From Streptomyces sp. WZ-12 (GTDB lineage Bacteria; Actinomycetota; Actinomycetes; Streptomycetales; Streptomycetaceae): a DNA stretch of 64,000 nucleotides. The position numbers and the translations under genes are program-made. This document shows, in pieces, positions 36,770 to 46,520 of the stretch. The notes under the pieces are model-generated. The model did no database searches, had not been told where the DNA came from, and saw only the letters and a list, made by a program, of their open reading frames with translations. Location: positions 5,863,001-5,927,000 of the forward strand of contig NZ_CP118574.1 in NCBI RefSeq assembly GCF_028898845.1, in the 5' to 3' direction. Position 1 is the stretch's first letter; every line of letters starts with the position of its first letter.

Positions 36770-39418
36770 GTGACCGAGAACACTCAGCATCCCAAGCACA
36801 GCGTCCCCGAACTGCCGACTCAGTACACGCCGGCCGATGTAGAGGGGCCGCTGTACGAGCGCTGGGTAGAGCGGGGCTACTTCGAGGCGGACGAGAAGAG
36901 CGAGAAGCCGCCGTACACCATCGTCATCCCCCCGCCCAACGTCACCGGCTCGCTCCACCTGGGCCACGCTTTCGAGCACACGCTGATCGACGCCCTCACC
37001 CGCCGCAAGCGCATGCAGGGTTACGAGACGCTGTGGCAGCCGGGCATGGACCACGCCGGCATCGCCACCCAGAACGTCGTCGAGCGCGAGCTCGCCAAGG
37101 AGGGCGTCTCCCGGCACGACCTCGGGCGCGAGGCGTTCGTCGAGCGGGTCTGGCAGTGGAAGAACGAGTCCGGTGGCCAGATCTCGGGCCAGATGCGCCG
37201 GCTCGGTGACGGCGTCGCGTGGTCGCGCGAGCGGTTCACCATGGACGAGGGCCTCTCCAAGGCCGTCCAGACGATCTTCAAGCGGCTCTACGAGGACGAG
37301 CTGATCTACCGCGCCGAGCGCATCATCAACTGGTGCCCGCGCTGCCTGACCGCCATCTCGGACATCGAGGTGGAGTACCAGGACGACGACGGCGAGCTGG
37401 TCTCGATCCGGTACGGGGAAGGGGACACGTCGATCGTCGTCGCCACCACCCGCGCCGAGACGATGCTCGGTGACACCGCCGTCGCCGTCCACCCCGAGGA
37501 CGAGCGGTACGCCCATCTCGTCGGCACCGAGATCGAGTTGCCGCTGACCGGCCGCCGCATCCCGGTCGTCGCCGACGAGCACGTCGACCCGGAGTTCGGC
37601 ACCGGCGCGGTCAAGGTCACCCCGGCCCACGACCCGAACGACTTCGAGATCGGCCGCCGGCACGACCTGGCCAACCTCGCCGTCCTCGACGAGCGCGGCG
37701 TGATCACCGCGCACGGCCCGTTCCAGGGGCTGGACCGCTTCGAGGCCCGCTCGGCGATCGTCGCCGCACTGCGCGCCGAGGGCCGGATCGTCGCCGAGAA
37801 GCGCCCGTACACCCACTCCGTCGGGCACTGCTCGCGCTGCAAGACCACCATCGAGCCGCGGCTGTCGATGCAGTGGTGGGTCAGGGTCGGCCCGCTGGCG
37901 AAGGCCGCCGGTGACGCGGTCCGCGACGGTAAGGTCGCGATCCACCCCAAGGAGATGGAGTCCCGCTACTTCGGCTGGGTCGACAACCTCCACGACTGGT
38001 GCATCTCGCGGCAGTTGTGGTGGGGCCACCGCATCCCGGTCTGGTACGGGCCGAACGGCGAGGTCGTCTGCGTCGGCCCCGACGACGAGGCGCCCACCGG
38101 CGAGGGCTGGCACCAGGACACCGACGTCCTCGACACGTGGTTCTCGTCCGGCCTGTGGCCGTTCTCCACGCTGGGCTGGCCCGAGCAGACCCCGAGCGTG
38201 ACGAAGTTCTACCCGAACTCCGTCCTGGTCACCGGCTACGACATCCTCTTCTTCTGGGTCGCCCGGATGATGATGTTCGGCCTGTACGCGATGGACGGCA
38301 CCCCGCCGTTCCACACCATCGCGCTGCACGGCATGGTCCGCGACCAGTTCGGCAAGAAGATGTCGAAGTCCTTCGGCAACGCGGTCAACCCGCTGGACTG
38401 GATGGACACCTACGGCTCCGACGCGGTCCGCTTCACCCTGGCCCGCGGCGCCAACCCGGGCGTTGACGTCCCGATCGGCGAGGACTGGGTCCAGGGCTCC
38501 CGCAACTTCGCCAACAAGATCTGGAACGCCACCCGCTTCGCGCTGATGAACGGCGCCACCGTGGAGGGCGAACTGCCGCCCGCCGAGGCGCTGTCGGCGA
38601 CCGACCGGTGGATCCTCTCCCGGCTCAACGCGGTCGTCGCCGAGGTCGACGCGTACTACGACGACTACCAGTTCGCCAAGTTGTCGGACGCCCTCTTCCA
38701 CTTCGCCTGGGACGAGGTCTTCGACTGGTACGTCGAGCTGTCCAAGACGACGTTCATGGCGGGCGGCCCGGCCGCCGACGCCTCCCGCCGGGTGCTGGGC
38801 GAGGTCCTCGACGTCACCCTGCGGCTGCTGCACCCGGTCGTCCCGTTCGTCACCGAGTCGCTGTGGACCGCGCTGACCGGTGGCGAGTCGATCGTCATCG
38901 CCGAGTGGCCGACCGCCGTCGCCGTCCCCGGCGCGGACACCGCGGGCGGCTTCCGCGACGAGGCCGCCGAGCGGGAGATCGTCACGCTCCAGCAGGTCGT
39001 CACCGAGGTCCGCCGGTTCCGCTCCGACCAGGGCCTCCAGCCGGGCCAGAAGGTCCCCGCACGCCTGGACCTGACCGGTACGCCGCTGGCGCCGCACGAG
39101 GCCGCGATGCGCTCGCTGCTGCGCCTGCAGCCGGCCGGCGAGGGCTTCGCCGCCACCGCCTCGCTGCCCATCGCCGGGGCCACGGTCGCCCTGGACCTCT
39201 CCGGCGCGATCGACGTCGAGGCGGAGCGCAAGCGGCTGACGAAGGACCTGCTCGCGGCCGAGAAGGAGCAGAAGCAGGCCACCGCCAAGCTGGGCAACGA
39301 GGCGTTCCTCGGCAAGGCGCCGGAGCCGGTGGTGGAGAAGATCCGCGGTCGGCTGGCGACCGCGGAGGCCGACATCGAGCGGATCACTGCACAGCTGGCG
39401 GCCCTGCCCAGCGCGTAG
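36770..39418 (+). CDS. valS: Valyl-tRNA synthetase
   Basis: A class I aminoacyl-tRNA synthetase charging tRNA-Val, 882 residues. The HIGH motif is SLHLGHAF near residue 62 and KMSKS is KKMSKSFGN near 530. The editing (CP1) domain lies between, including [13 protein letters not shown]. Cysteine pairs CPRC and CSRC probably bind zinc. The C-terminal 60 residues form the expected coiled coil. I chose the GTG at 36770 ([11 protein letters not shown]), supported by a leaderless -10 element; upstream in-frame ATG codons are not credible. The gene's 3' end overlaps the convergent membrane protein gene by 35 bases. Confidence 0.96.
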   Translation: MTENTQHPKHSVPELPTQYTPADVEGPLYERWVERGYFEADEKSEKPPYTIVIPPPNVTGSLHLGHAFEHTLIDALTRRKRMQGYETLWQPGMDHAGIATQNVVERELAKEGVSRHDLGREAFVERVWQWKNESGGQISGQMRRLGDGVAWSRERFTMDEGLSKAVQTIFKRLYEDELIYRAERIINWCPRCLTAISDIEVEYQDDDGELVSIRYGEGDTSIVVATTRAETMLGDTAVAVHPEDERYAHLVGTEIELPLTGRRIPVVADEHVDPEFGTGAVKVTPAHDPNDFEIGRRHDLANLAVLDERGVITAHGPFQGLDRFEARSAIVAALRAEGRIVAEKRPYTHSVGHCSRCKTTIEPRLSMQWWVRVGPLAKAAGDAVRDGKVAIHPKEMESRYFGWVDNLHDWCISRQLWWGHRIPVWYGPNGEVVCVGPDDEAPTGEGWHQDTDVLDTWFSSGLWPFSTLGWPEQTPSVTKFYPNSVLVTGYDILFFWVARMMMFGLYAMDGTPPFHTIALHGMVRDQFGKKMSKSFGNAVNPLDWMDTYGSDAVRFTLARGANPGVDVPIGEDWVQGSRNFANKIWNATRFALMNGATVEGELPPAEALSATDRWILSRLNAVVAEVDAYYDDYQFAKLSDALFHFAWDEVFDWYVELSKTTFMAGGPAADASRRVLGEVLDVTLRLLHPVVPFVTESLWTALTGGESIVIAEWPTAVAVPGADTAGGFRDEAAEREIVTLQQVVTEVRRFRSDQGLQPGQKVPARLDLTGTPLAPHEAAMRSLLRLQPAGEGFAATASLPIAGATVALDLSGAIDVEAERKRLTKDLLAAEKEQKQATAKLGNEAFLGKAPEPVVEKIRGRLATAEADIERITAQLAALPSA

Positions 39419-40631
39419 TCGCCGGCGGCTCCGGCCGCGCGCCGGGCCACGCCGCCTCCGGCACCACGGGCCCCTCGTCCTCATGGGCGGGGGGCCCGTT
39501 CCGTGCCCGGCGCGCGCGCTGTCCGCGGGGCCCGCCGCGGCCGCCCCGTTCGCGGACCGGCCACAGCAGCACATACGCCGTGGAGACCGCGACGAACGCC
39601 AGTCGGATCAGGCCCCGCGCGGAGTCGTCCGGGACCGCGAAGACGCTGCCGTAGAGGATGAGCAGCGCCAGCCAGCTCCACCAGGGGACCAGCCGGCGCT
39701 GCCCGATGACGTCCCACAGCAGCGTGCCGAGCAGTACCGACGCGGTGTAGTACGTGTAGACGCTGGGGTCGAGCACGATCCGGGCGTTGGCGCCCAGCAG
39801 CACCACCGCCGCCCACCGGCCGCGCCAGACCGCGATCCCGCCCAGCACCAGCCCGAGCGCGAACTGCGCGGGCCGGTCCCAGCCGGGCGTCTCGGGGGCG
39901 GCCACGCCCAGCCAACGCAGCGCGGACGCCGGGTGGTTGGGGATGGCGAACTTGGCGGCCGCGAAGGACTGGGTGTCGCCGATGAAGAACGGCAGCCAGG
40001 CGACGGCGACCAGCCCCGCGCACCACAGGCCGGCCTTGAGCCACTTGTGCCTCGGGAGCGCCAGCAGCAGCGGGACGAAGGCCAGCGCGGTCGGCTTGGA
40101 GTCCATCGCCAGGGCCAGGAAGGCGCCGGTCAGGGCGGCGTTGCCGCGGGTGACGGAGCGGACCGCGAGGGCGGTGAAGAACAGTGCCAGCACGTCGTCG
40201 AGGTGCCCAAAGCGGACCGCGACCTCGATCCACATGGGGATGAAGGCGAGCCCGGCTATCAACACCCGCTGCCGCAGCCGCTGGTGGTTGGTGCCGGTGC
40301 CCAGGAAGTGGTGGGCGGCGCTACGGCCGGCCAGCACCAGGATGACCAGGCCCAGGGCGGACATCAGGGCGGCGGCGAGGAACTGGCCGGTGGCCTCGGG
40401 GAACGGGTTGAACAGCCCGGCCGTCAGGAAGCTGATCGGCCCCATCTGGAGCTCGGGGTGGTGCGCGTAGAGGTTGAGGCCGCCGGTGCCGTCGCCGCCC
40501 TGGTAGATCAGCGCGCCGCCGGCGCGGAGGTAGTGCCAAGAGAAGCCGCCGTGCGGCTCGACGATCATGAACCACAGCACGGTCCAGGCGGTGAGCAGCA
40601 CCAAATGCATCCGCTGACTGATTGCCGGCAC
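39384..40631 (-). CDS. Polytopic membrane protein, GT-C/DUF2029-like
   Basis: A 415-residue protein with about ten membrane helices and a long charged C-terminal tail from about residue 363. The first loop ([18 protein letters not shown]) and the [13 protein letters not shown] stretch resemble lipid-linked glycosyltransferases of the GT-C type (DUF2029/GT87), where early acidic or histidine residues are catalytic. I cannot name the substrate. The GTG at 40631 is preceded by AGGAG; an ATG at 40610 (MHLVLL) is possible. Its stop lies inside valS on the opposite strand. Confidence 0.7.
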   Translation of the reverse strand: MPAISQRMHLVLLTAWTVLWFMIVEPHGGFSWHYLRAGGALIYQGGDGTGGLNLYAHHPELQMGPISFLTAGLFNPFPEATGQFLAAALMSALGLVILVLAGRSAAHHFLGTGTNHQRLRQRVLIAGLAFIPMWIEVAVRFGHLDDVLALFFTALAVRSVTRGNAALTGAFLALAMDSKPTALAFVPLLLALPRHKWLKAGLWCAGLVAVAWLPFFIGDTQSFAAAKFAIPNHPASALRWLGVAAPETPGWDRPAQFALGLVLGGIAVWRGRWAAVVLLGANARIVLDPSVYTYYTASVLLGTLLWDVIGQRRLVPWWSWLALLILYGSVFAVPDDSARGLIRLAFVAVSTAYVLLWPVRERGGRGGPRGQRARRARNGPPAHEDEGPVVPEAAWPGARPEPPATTRWAGPPAVQ

Positions 40632-40828
40632 GCCTCTTCAGCTCCTGCTTTCCTGACTTTTCTTGCTTTGCACTTAGCCGTCGCCGGTCGACCCGACGAC
40701 GCCCGTAGACCCCGCCGACCAAGAGGGGGCGCGGCGGCGGAAAGGTTGTCCCGCCCGGAGGTTCGATCGCTCACACCCAGCAGGTACACGGTTCTCATGA
40801 CGCTCTCATGAAGCCGAGGCACCGTGGA

Positions 40829-40856
40829 CCGGAATGCCGGAATGCCGGAGTTCCGG
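40829..40856 (+). repeat. Short tandem repeat CCGGAATG before the PBP gene
   Basis: Two exact 8-base units CCGGAATG (40829 and 40837) are followed by CCGGAGTT and CCGG. The run ends as CCGGAGTTCCGG, itself nearly palindromic, so it could be a regulatory site. It lies 47-74 bases before the PBP start. Confidence 0.5.
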
Positions 40857-40902
40857 CGGAAACGCATGTCCGGTCCGCCCCCAGCACCGAGGAGCCGCGC
40901 CC

Positions 40903-42351
40903 ATGAACCGACCCCTGCGACGGATCTCGGTCTTCTCCCTCGCGTTGATCCTGGTGCTGATGGGGTGGGCCACCTGGATCCAGGGCGCCAAGGCCAGCGA
41001 CTACCGGGAGAACGCGCACAACCCCCGGGTGAACATCGCCAAGTACTCGGCACCCCTGGGCAACATCCTCGTCGACGGCCAGCCGGTCACCGGCTCCACC
41101 CCCACCTCCTCCTCGCTCAAGTACAAGCGGACCTACAAGGACGGCGCCCTCTACGCCCCGGTCACCGGCTTCTCCTCGCAGATCTTCGGCAGCACCCAAC
41201 TGGAGAGCCTCTACGGCCCGTTGCTCGGCGGCTCCGACAGCCGCCTCCAGACCCCCGCCGACACCCTGCTGCACGAGCGCCCCAAGGCCGGCGACGTGTC
41301 CACCACCATCGACGCCAAGGTGCAGAAGGCCGGCTACGAGGCGCTCGGTGGCAAGACCGGCGCGGCCGTCGCCCTGGACCCGGCGACCGGCCGGATCCTG
41401 GGCATGGTCAGCACCCCGTCGTACGACCCGGGCAAGTTCGCCGGCTCCGGCACCGCCGACCAGAAGGCGTGGGAGGCCCTGACCAAGGACGGCAACCAGC
41501 CGAACCTCAACCGCGCGCTGCGCCAGCCGCTGCCGCCCGGCTCCACCTTCAAGCTGGTGGTCGCCGCCGCCGCGCTGGAGAACGGCCTGTACTCCTCCGT
41601 GGACCAACCCACCCAGAGCCCCAACCCGTACACCCTGCCCAACACCCGCACCCAGCTCACCAACGAGAGCGCCTCGGCGCCCTGCGAGAACGCCACCATC
41701 CGCACCGCGCTCCAGTACTCCTGCAACACCGTCTTCGCCAAGATGGCCGTCGACCTGGGCAAGGACAAGGTGCGGGCGCAGGCCGAGAAGTTCGGCTTCA
41801 ACGACGCCAAGATGGACGTCCCGGTGCGCGCCACCTCCAGCGTCTACCCCAAGGACATGGACCAGGCGCAGACCGCGCTCTCCGGCATCGGCCAGTTCGA
41901 CGACCAGGCCACCCCGCTCCAGATGGCGATGGTGGTCTCGGCGATCGCCAACGGGGGCGACCTGAAGAGCCCGCAGTTGGTGGACAAGGTCACCGACGGC
42001 GGCGGCAACACCCTCCAGCAGAACAGCCCGAAGACCTACCGCAAGGCGATGTCGTCGGGGACCGCCGACCAGCTCCGCTCGGCGATGCAGACGGTCGTGG
42101 ACAAGGGCACCGGCTCCAACGCGAAGATCGACGGGGTGACCGTCGGCGGCAAGACCGGCACCGCCCAGCACGGCGTCAACAACAGCGGCACCCCCTACGC
42201 CTGGTTCGTCTCCTACGGCGACGACGGCAAGGGCAACCGGGTCGCGGTGGCCGTGATGGTCGAGGACGGGCACGCGGCCCGCAACGAGGTCTCCGGCAAC
42301 GGCCTCGCGGCCCCGATCGCCAAGGCGATGATGCAGGCGGCGCTGTCCTGA
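40903..42351 (+). CDS. Class B penicillin-binding protein (PbpA type)
   Basis: A peptidoglycan D,D-transpeptidase of 482 residues, the size of mycobacterial PbpA. It has an N-terminal basic stretch and a single membrane anchor (ISVFSLALILVLMGWATWI, about 8-26), an NTF2-like/dimerisation region, then the transpeptidase domain with Ser214 in PGSTFK, the SCN triad at 273, and KTGTAQ at 417. The ATG at 40903 follows GAGGAG. In the Streptomyces orders I remember, PbpA-like genes sit elsewhere, with ftsW-like genes; here it lies alone before folC. Confidence 0.9.
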   Translation: MNRPLRRISVFSLALILVLMGWATWIQGAKASDYRENAHNPRVNIAKYSAPLGNILVDGQPVTGSTPTSSSLKYKRTYKDGALYAPVTGFSSQIFGSTQLESLYGPLLGGSDSRLQTPADTLLHERPKAGDVSTTIDAKVQKAGYEALGGKTGAAVALDPATGRILGMVSTPSYDPGKFAGSGTADQKAWEALTKDGNQPNLNRALRQPLPPGSTFKLVVAAAALENGLYSSVDQPTQSPNPYTLPNTRTQLTNESASAPCENATIRTALQYSCNTVFAKMAVDLGKDKVRAQAEKFGFNDAKMDVPVRATSSVYPKDMDQAQTALSGIGQFDDQATPLQMAMVVSAIANGGDLKSPQLVDKVTDGGGNTLQQNSPKTYRKAMSSGTADQLRSAMQTVVDKGTGSNAKIDGVTVGGKTGTAQHGVNNSGTPYAWFVSYGDDGKGNRVAVAVMVEDGHAARNEVSGNGLAAPIAKAMMQAALS

Positions 42352-42430
42352 CCGGCGGCTCGGCGGCCGCCTGAGCGGGAGCGGGGGCGGCGCAGGCCCG
42401 TTGTCGGTGGTGCCTCGTAGACTTGTCGTC

Positions 42431-43957
42431 GTGAGCGAGCGCCCCCAGAACGACGACCCCGACCCGACTCCCGACCCGTCGGACGCCTTCGACGACATGG
42501 TCGAGGCCGAGACGCAACGCGACCCCGACCTCGCGGTGATCGAGGCCGGCAGCCGGACCCTGCGCACGCAGGCCGGACCGCCGCGGGGGGACCAAGTCCC
42601 GGCCCGCCCCGTCGACCCGGAGGTCGACCGCGCGCTGCGCGCCGTCGAGGAGGAGTTGGCCGGCCGCTGGGGCGAGACCAAGCTGGACCCGTCGATCGAG
42701 CGCATCGCCGCGCTCATGGACGTCCTCGGCTCCCCGCAGCGGGCCTTTCCCTCCATCCACATCACGGGGACCAACGGCAAGACCAGCACGGCCCGCATGA
42801 TCGAGGCCCTGCTCGGCGGCTTCGAGCTGCGCACCGGCCGGTACACCAGCCCGCACATCCAGTCCGTCACCGAGCGGATCAGCCTCGACGGCGGCCCGAT
42901 CTCCGCCGAGCGCTTCATCGAGACCTACCGCGACATCGCGCCGTACGTCGAGATGATCGACGGCCAGCAGGAGTACCGCCTCTCCTTCTTCGAGGTGCTG
43001 ACGGCGATGGCGTACGCCGCGTTCGCCGACGCCCCGGTGGACGTCGCGGTCGTCGAGGTCGGCATGGGCGGCACCTGGGACGCGACCAACGTCATCGACG
43101 CCGACGTCGCGGTGATCACCCCCATCTCCCTGGACCACACCGACCGGCTGGGGGAGACGCCCGAGCAGATCGCCGGCGAGAAGTCCGGGATCATCAAGAA
43201 GGACGCCACCGTCGTCCTGGCCCAGCAGCCGGTGGACGCGGCCTCGGTGATGCTCAAGCGCGCCGTCGAGGTGGACGCCACGGTGGCCCGCGAGGGCATG
43301 GAGTTCGGGGTGCTCTCCCGCGAGGTGGCGGTCGGCGGCCAGATGCTGACCCTGCGCGGCCTGGGCGGCGAGTACCCGGAGATCTTCCTCCCGCTGCACG
43401 GCGCCCACCAGGCGCACAACGCCGCGGTCGCGCTCGCCGCCGTCGAGGCGTTCTTCGGCGTCGGCGCGGGGCACACCCGCACCCTCGACCTCGACATCAT
43501 CCGCTCCGCTTTCGCCTCGGTCAGCTCGCCCGGCCGGATGGAGGTCGTCCGGAGCAGCCCCACGGTGGTGCTGGACGCCGCGCACAACCCGGGCGGTGCC
43601 CGGGCCGCGGCCGAGACGGTCAGCGAGGCGTTCGGCTTCAGCCGCCTCATCGGTGTCGTCGGCGCCAGCGCCGACAAGGACGTCCGGGGCGTGCTGGAGG
43701 CGTTCGAGCCGATCTTCGCCGAGGTCGTGGTGACGTGTAACTCCAGCCAACGGGCGATGGATCCGGACGAGTTGGCGGCCATCGCGGTGGAGGTTTTCGG
43801 CGCCGAGCGGGTCCAGGTCGAGCCGCGGCTGGACGACGCGCTGGAGGCGGCGATCACCCTCGCCGAGGAGGAGGGCGAGTTCTCCGGCGCCGGCGTGCTG
43901 GTGACCGGCTCGGTGATCACGGTCGGCGAGGCCCGGCTGCTCCTGGGAAGGAAGTAA
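42431..43957 (+). CDS. folC: Folylpolyglutamate/dihydrofolate synthase
   Basis: A Mur-ligase-fold enzyme of 508 residues that adds glutamate to folates. The P-loop is HITGTNGKTST near residue 112; other family marks are YTSPHIQSVTERI, SLDHTDRLG and LDAAHNPGGARAA. About 60 residues at the N-terminus are acidic and probably disordered, as in Streptomyces homologues. The GTG at 42431 has no ribosome site, but TAGACT at 42418-42423 lies 7 bases before it, so the transcript is likely leaderless. The DUF4233 gene starts 2 bases after its stop codon. Confidence 0.95.
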   Translation: MSERPQNDDPDPTPDPSDAFDDMVEAETQRDPDLAVIEAGSRTLRTQAGPPRGDQVPARPVDPEVDRALRAVEEELAGRWGETKLDPSIERIAALMDVLGSPQRAFPSIHITGTNGKTSTARMIEALLGGFELRTGRYTSPHIQSVTERISLDGGPISAERFIETYRDIAPYVEMIDGQQEYRLSFFEVLTAMAYAAFADAPVDVAVVEVGMGGTWDATNVIDADVAVITPISLDHTDRLGETPEQIAGEKSGIIKKDATVVLAQQPVDAASVMLKRAVEVDATVAREGMEFGVLSREVAVGGQMLTLRGLGGEYPEIFLPLHGAHQAHNAAVALAAVEAFFGVGAGHTRTLDLDIIRSAFASVSSPGRMEVVRSSPTVVLDAAHNPGGARAAAETVSEAFGFSRLIGVVGASADKDVRGVLEAFEPIFAEVVVTCNSSQRAMDPDELAAIAVEVFGAERVQVEPRLDDALEAAITLAEEEGEFSGAGVLVTGSVITVGEARLLLGRK

Positions 43958-43959
43958 CC

Positions 43960-44301
43960 ATGCGCACGCTGTGTGCCAGCACCCTGATAGGGGAGTTCTT
44001 CGTGATCGGCTTCGCCGGCCTGGTCGCGATGCAGCTCACCGACCTCTCCCGGGTCACCATCTGGATCGTCAGCGGCATCGCGATGCTGCTGAGCGTGCTG
44101 CTCTGCGGGATGCTCTCCCGCCCCGGCGGCATCCAGCTGGGCTGGGCACTCCAGATCGCGCTGATCGCCAGCGGCCTGGTCGTCCCCACGATGTACTTCC
44201 TCGGCGCCGTCTTCGCCGCGCTGTGGTGGGCCTCGGTCCACTACGGACGGAAGATCGACGAGGCGAAGGCCCGCTTCGCGGAGTCCGCGGCCGCCGGCTG
44301 A
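43960..44301 (+). CDS. DUF4233 small membrane protein
   Basis: A 113-residue protein with about four membrane helices, matching the actinobacterial DUF4233 family that regularly follows folC: RTLCASTLIGEFFVIGFAGL at the start, SVLLCGMLSRPGG in the middle and GAVFAALWWASVHYGRKID near the end. The function is unknown. The ATG at 43960 is 2 bases after the folC stop, with GGAAGGAAG overlapping it, so translation is coupled to folC. Confidence 0.88.
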   Translation: MRTLCASTLIGEFFVIGFAGLVAMQLTDLSRVTIWIVSGIAMLLSVLLCGMLSRPGGIQLGWALQIALIASGLVVPTMYFLGAVFAALWWASVHYGRKIDEAKARFAESAAAG

Positions 44302-44305
44302 CCTT

Positions 44306-44408
44306 CCGTTGCGCCCGGCTGGCTTCCCGCCTTGCCGGCGCGCCCGCCGCGGGGGTTGCTCGCCGTTGGTTACGCCTGCGGCGCGGGGCTTTCGGGGTCC
44401 GGTGACGG
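44306..44408 (+). repeat. Partial third copy of the structured intergenic repeat
   Basis: The end of this stretch (44381-44408) matches the 28-base core of the elements at 2914-2941 and 3287-3314 with only a few differences, and the preceding 70 bases have the same GCGCGGGTTGCT-like composition. The 18-bp hairpin that follows the core in the other two copies is absent. It lies in the 248-base gap before ndk. Confidence 0.6.
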
Positions 44409-44549
44409 GTGGGCGCGTGATGGACGGACTCGGCGGTGGCCTCGCGCCGGGGGCGCTTTGGAGTGCGCTGTACCCGGCAGCGAACGCTCCGGTGTCCAGG
44501 CGATAGCCTGGCGCCGCTGACCGTCGTTCAGATAGCAGGGAGTCCCTCC

Positions 44550-44963
44550 GTGAGCCAGCGCACCCTCGTCCTTCTCAAGCCCGACGCCGTCAAGCGCGGT
44601 CTGGTCGGCGAGATCATCCGTCGCATCGAGCGCAAGGCGAACTGGACGATCACCGCGCTGGAGTTGCGCACCCTCGACCGCGAGGTGCTGGAGCAGCACT
44701 ACGCCGAGCACGTCGGCAAGCCCTTCTACGAGCCGCTGGTGGAGTTCATGTCCTCCGGGCCGGTCGTCTCCCTGGTCATCGAGGGTGAGCGGGTCATCGA
44801 GGGCGTCCGTGCGCTGGCCGGCCCCACTGACCCGATTGCCGCTCCCAGTGGGTCCATTCGTGGGGACTTCGGAACGATCACCCGGGAAAATCTGATCCAC
44901 GCCTCGGATTCCGAAGAGTCCGCCGAGCGCGAGATCAAGATTTTCTTCCCCGGGATTTCCTGA
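44550..44963 (+). CDS. ndk: Nucleoside diphosphate kinase
   Basis: A kinase that balances nucleoside triphosphate pools by phosphotransfer through a phosphohistidine. The 137-residue protein has TLVLLKPDAVKRGLVGE at the start and the active-site His117 in ENLIHASDS. The ATP-binding Lys11-type region and the GPVVSLV strand are present. The GTG at 44550 follows AGGGAGTCC. It is monocistronic, with a 15-bp hairpin terminator about 30 bases downstream. Confidence 0.97.
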   Translation: MSQRTLVLLKPDAVKRGLVGEIIRRIERKANWTITALELRTLDREVLEQHYAEHVGKPFYEPLVEFMSSGPVVSLVIEGERVIEGVRALAGPTDPIAAPSGSIRGDFGTITRENLIHASDSEESAEREIKIFFPGIS

Positions 44964-44994
44964 TCGGAAGTTAGCGCCCAACCCCCTTGTGACC

Positions 44995-45026
44995 AGGGGC
45001 GACCGATGAAATCATCGGTCGCCCCT
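44995..45026 (+). terminator. Terminator after ndk
   Basis: A 15-bp perfect stem AGGGGCGACCGATGA / TCATCGGTCGCCCCT separated by AA, so the real loop takes in the last pairs. Confidence 0.8.
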
Positions 45027-45130
45027 CGGTGTTTGCGGCCGGCGCGCGGGAACGCGTTCGCGCGACACGACGTCACCATTAAGGGGGGCGAGTACGTGTA
45101 CGGCTGACAATGGCGGAACGACCTCCCGCC

Positions 45131-45148
45131 GTGTTCGTGTGGGAACAC
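45131..45148. promoter_or_regulatory. Palindrome in the mreB promoter region
   Basis: GTGTTC-N6-GAACAC, a perfect 6-bp inverted repeat about 100 bases before mreB. Developmental control of mreB would suit an operator here, but no regulator is known to me for this exact sequence. Confidence 0.35.
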
Positions 45149-45248
45149 TACGAACTACGATGGAGGCTTCCGCGCCGCACCGGCGCATCACCTCCTGCCG
45201 ACCTCAAAGTAAGCATTCGCTCCAGTTGGGAAGGCCAGACGTATCCTC

Positions 45249-46280
45249 ATGGGGAACAACATGTCGTTCATCGGCCGTGACATGGCTGTCGACCTCGGGA
45301 CCGCCAACACGCTGGTGTACGTCAGGGGCCGCGGCATCGTCCTCAACGAGCCGTCGGTCGTGGCCATCAACACCAACACCGGCGGCATCCTGGCGGTCGG
45401 CGCCGAGGCGAAGAAGATGATCGGCCGGACGCCCGGCAACATCGTCGCCGTGCGGCCCCTGAAGGACGGCGTGATCGCCGACTTCGAGATCACCGAGCGG
45501 ATGCTCCGCTACTTCATCCTCAAGATCCACAAGCGGCGCTACCTGGCCCGGCCGCGGGTGGTGGTCTGTGTTCCCTCCGGAATCACGGGAGTTGAGCGCC
45601 GCGCGGTCATCGAGGCGTCGACCCAGGCCGGCGCCCGCCAGGTGCACATCATCGAGGAGCCGATGGCCGCCGCGATCGGCTCGGGCCTGCCGGTCCACGA
45701 GGCCACCGGCAACATGGTCGTGGACATCGGCGGCGGTACCACCGAGGTCGCGGTCATCTCGCTCGGCGGCATCGTCACCGCCCAGTCGATCCGGGTGGCA
45801 GGCGACGAGTTGGACAACGCGATCATCCAGCACATCAAGAAGGAGTACAGCCTCCTGCTGGGCGAGCGCACCGCCGAGTCCATCAAGATCACCATCGGTT
45901 CGGCGTACGACCTGGAGCAGGACGAGCACACCGAGATCCGCGGTCGCGACCTGGTCTCCGGGCTGCCCAAGACCGTCGTCATCTCGGCGGCGGAGGTCCG
46001 CAAGGCCATCGAGGAGCCGGTCAACTCCATTGTCGACGCGGTCAAGACGACCCTCGACAAGTGCCCGCCGGAGCTGTCCGGTGACGTCATGGACCGCGGC
46101 ATCGTTCTGACGGGTGGTGGCGCGCTGCTGCGTGGCCTGGACGAGCGGCTGCGCCGCGAGACGGGCATGCCGATCCACATCGCCGAGGACCCGCTCGACT
46201 CCGTCGCGCTCGGTTCCGGCAAGTGCGTCGAGGAGTTCGAGGCGCTCCAGCAGGTCCTGGACTCCCAGCCGCGCCGCTGA
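45249..46280 (+). CDS. mreB: Cell-shape determining protein MreB
   Basis: A bacterial actin of 343 residues that forms membrane-associated filaments. In Streptomyces it serves spore-wall assembly rather than hyphal elongation. Phosphate loops [11 protein letters not shown] (near residue 15) and [11 protein letters not shown] (near 161), and the adenosine motif [11 protein letters not shown] (near 281), are intact. The first ATG at 45249 gives the usual length; the ATG at 45261 has GGGGA better placed before it. It heads the mreB-mreC-mreD-pbp2-rodA cluster, with 240 bases before mreC. Confidence 0.97.
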   Translation: MGNNMSFIGRDMAVDLGTANTLVYVRGRGIVLNEPSVVAINTNTGGILAVGAEAKKMIGRTPGNIVAVRPLKDGVIADFEITERMLRYFILKIHKRRYLARPRVVVCVPSGITGVERRAVIEASTQAGARQVHIIEEPMAAAIGSGLPVHEATGNMVVDIGGGTTEVAVISLGGIVTAQSIRVAGDELDNAIIQHIKKEYSLLLGERTAESIKITIGSAYDLEQDEHTEIRGRDLVSGLPKTVVISAAEVRKAIEEPVNSIVDAVKTTLDKCPPELSGDVMDRGIVLTGGGALLRGLDERLRRETGMPIHIAEDPLDSVALGSGKCVEEFEALQQVLDSQPRR

Positions 46281-46520
46281 CGCAGGCGGTCCCGACCCGT
46301 TGCGGCGGCGTCACACCCCGTTCGCACGGGTCGGGCACCATACGGAAACGGCCGATCCGCCCGGCGGATCGCCGGCACACAACCGCAACGCCCCCACAGA
46401 CACGGTGCACTGACGATCCACCACCGCACCGTCACAGCAAGGCACAACGCTCAACCCCCGAACGAGACCGGCGGGGCCCGCAGCCGGCCGGTCCTACGAG
46501 GAAGGACACGGCCGCCGCAC

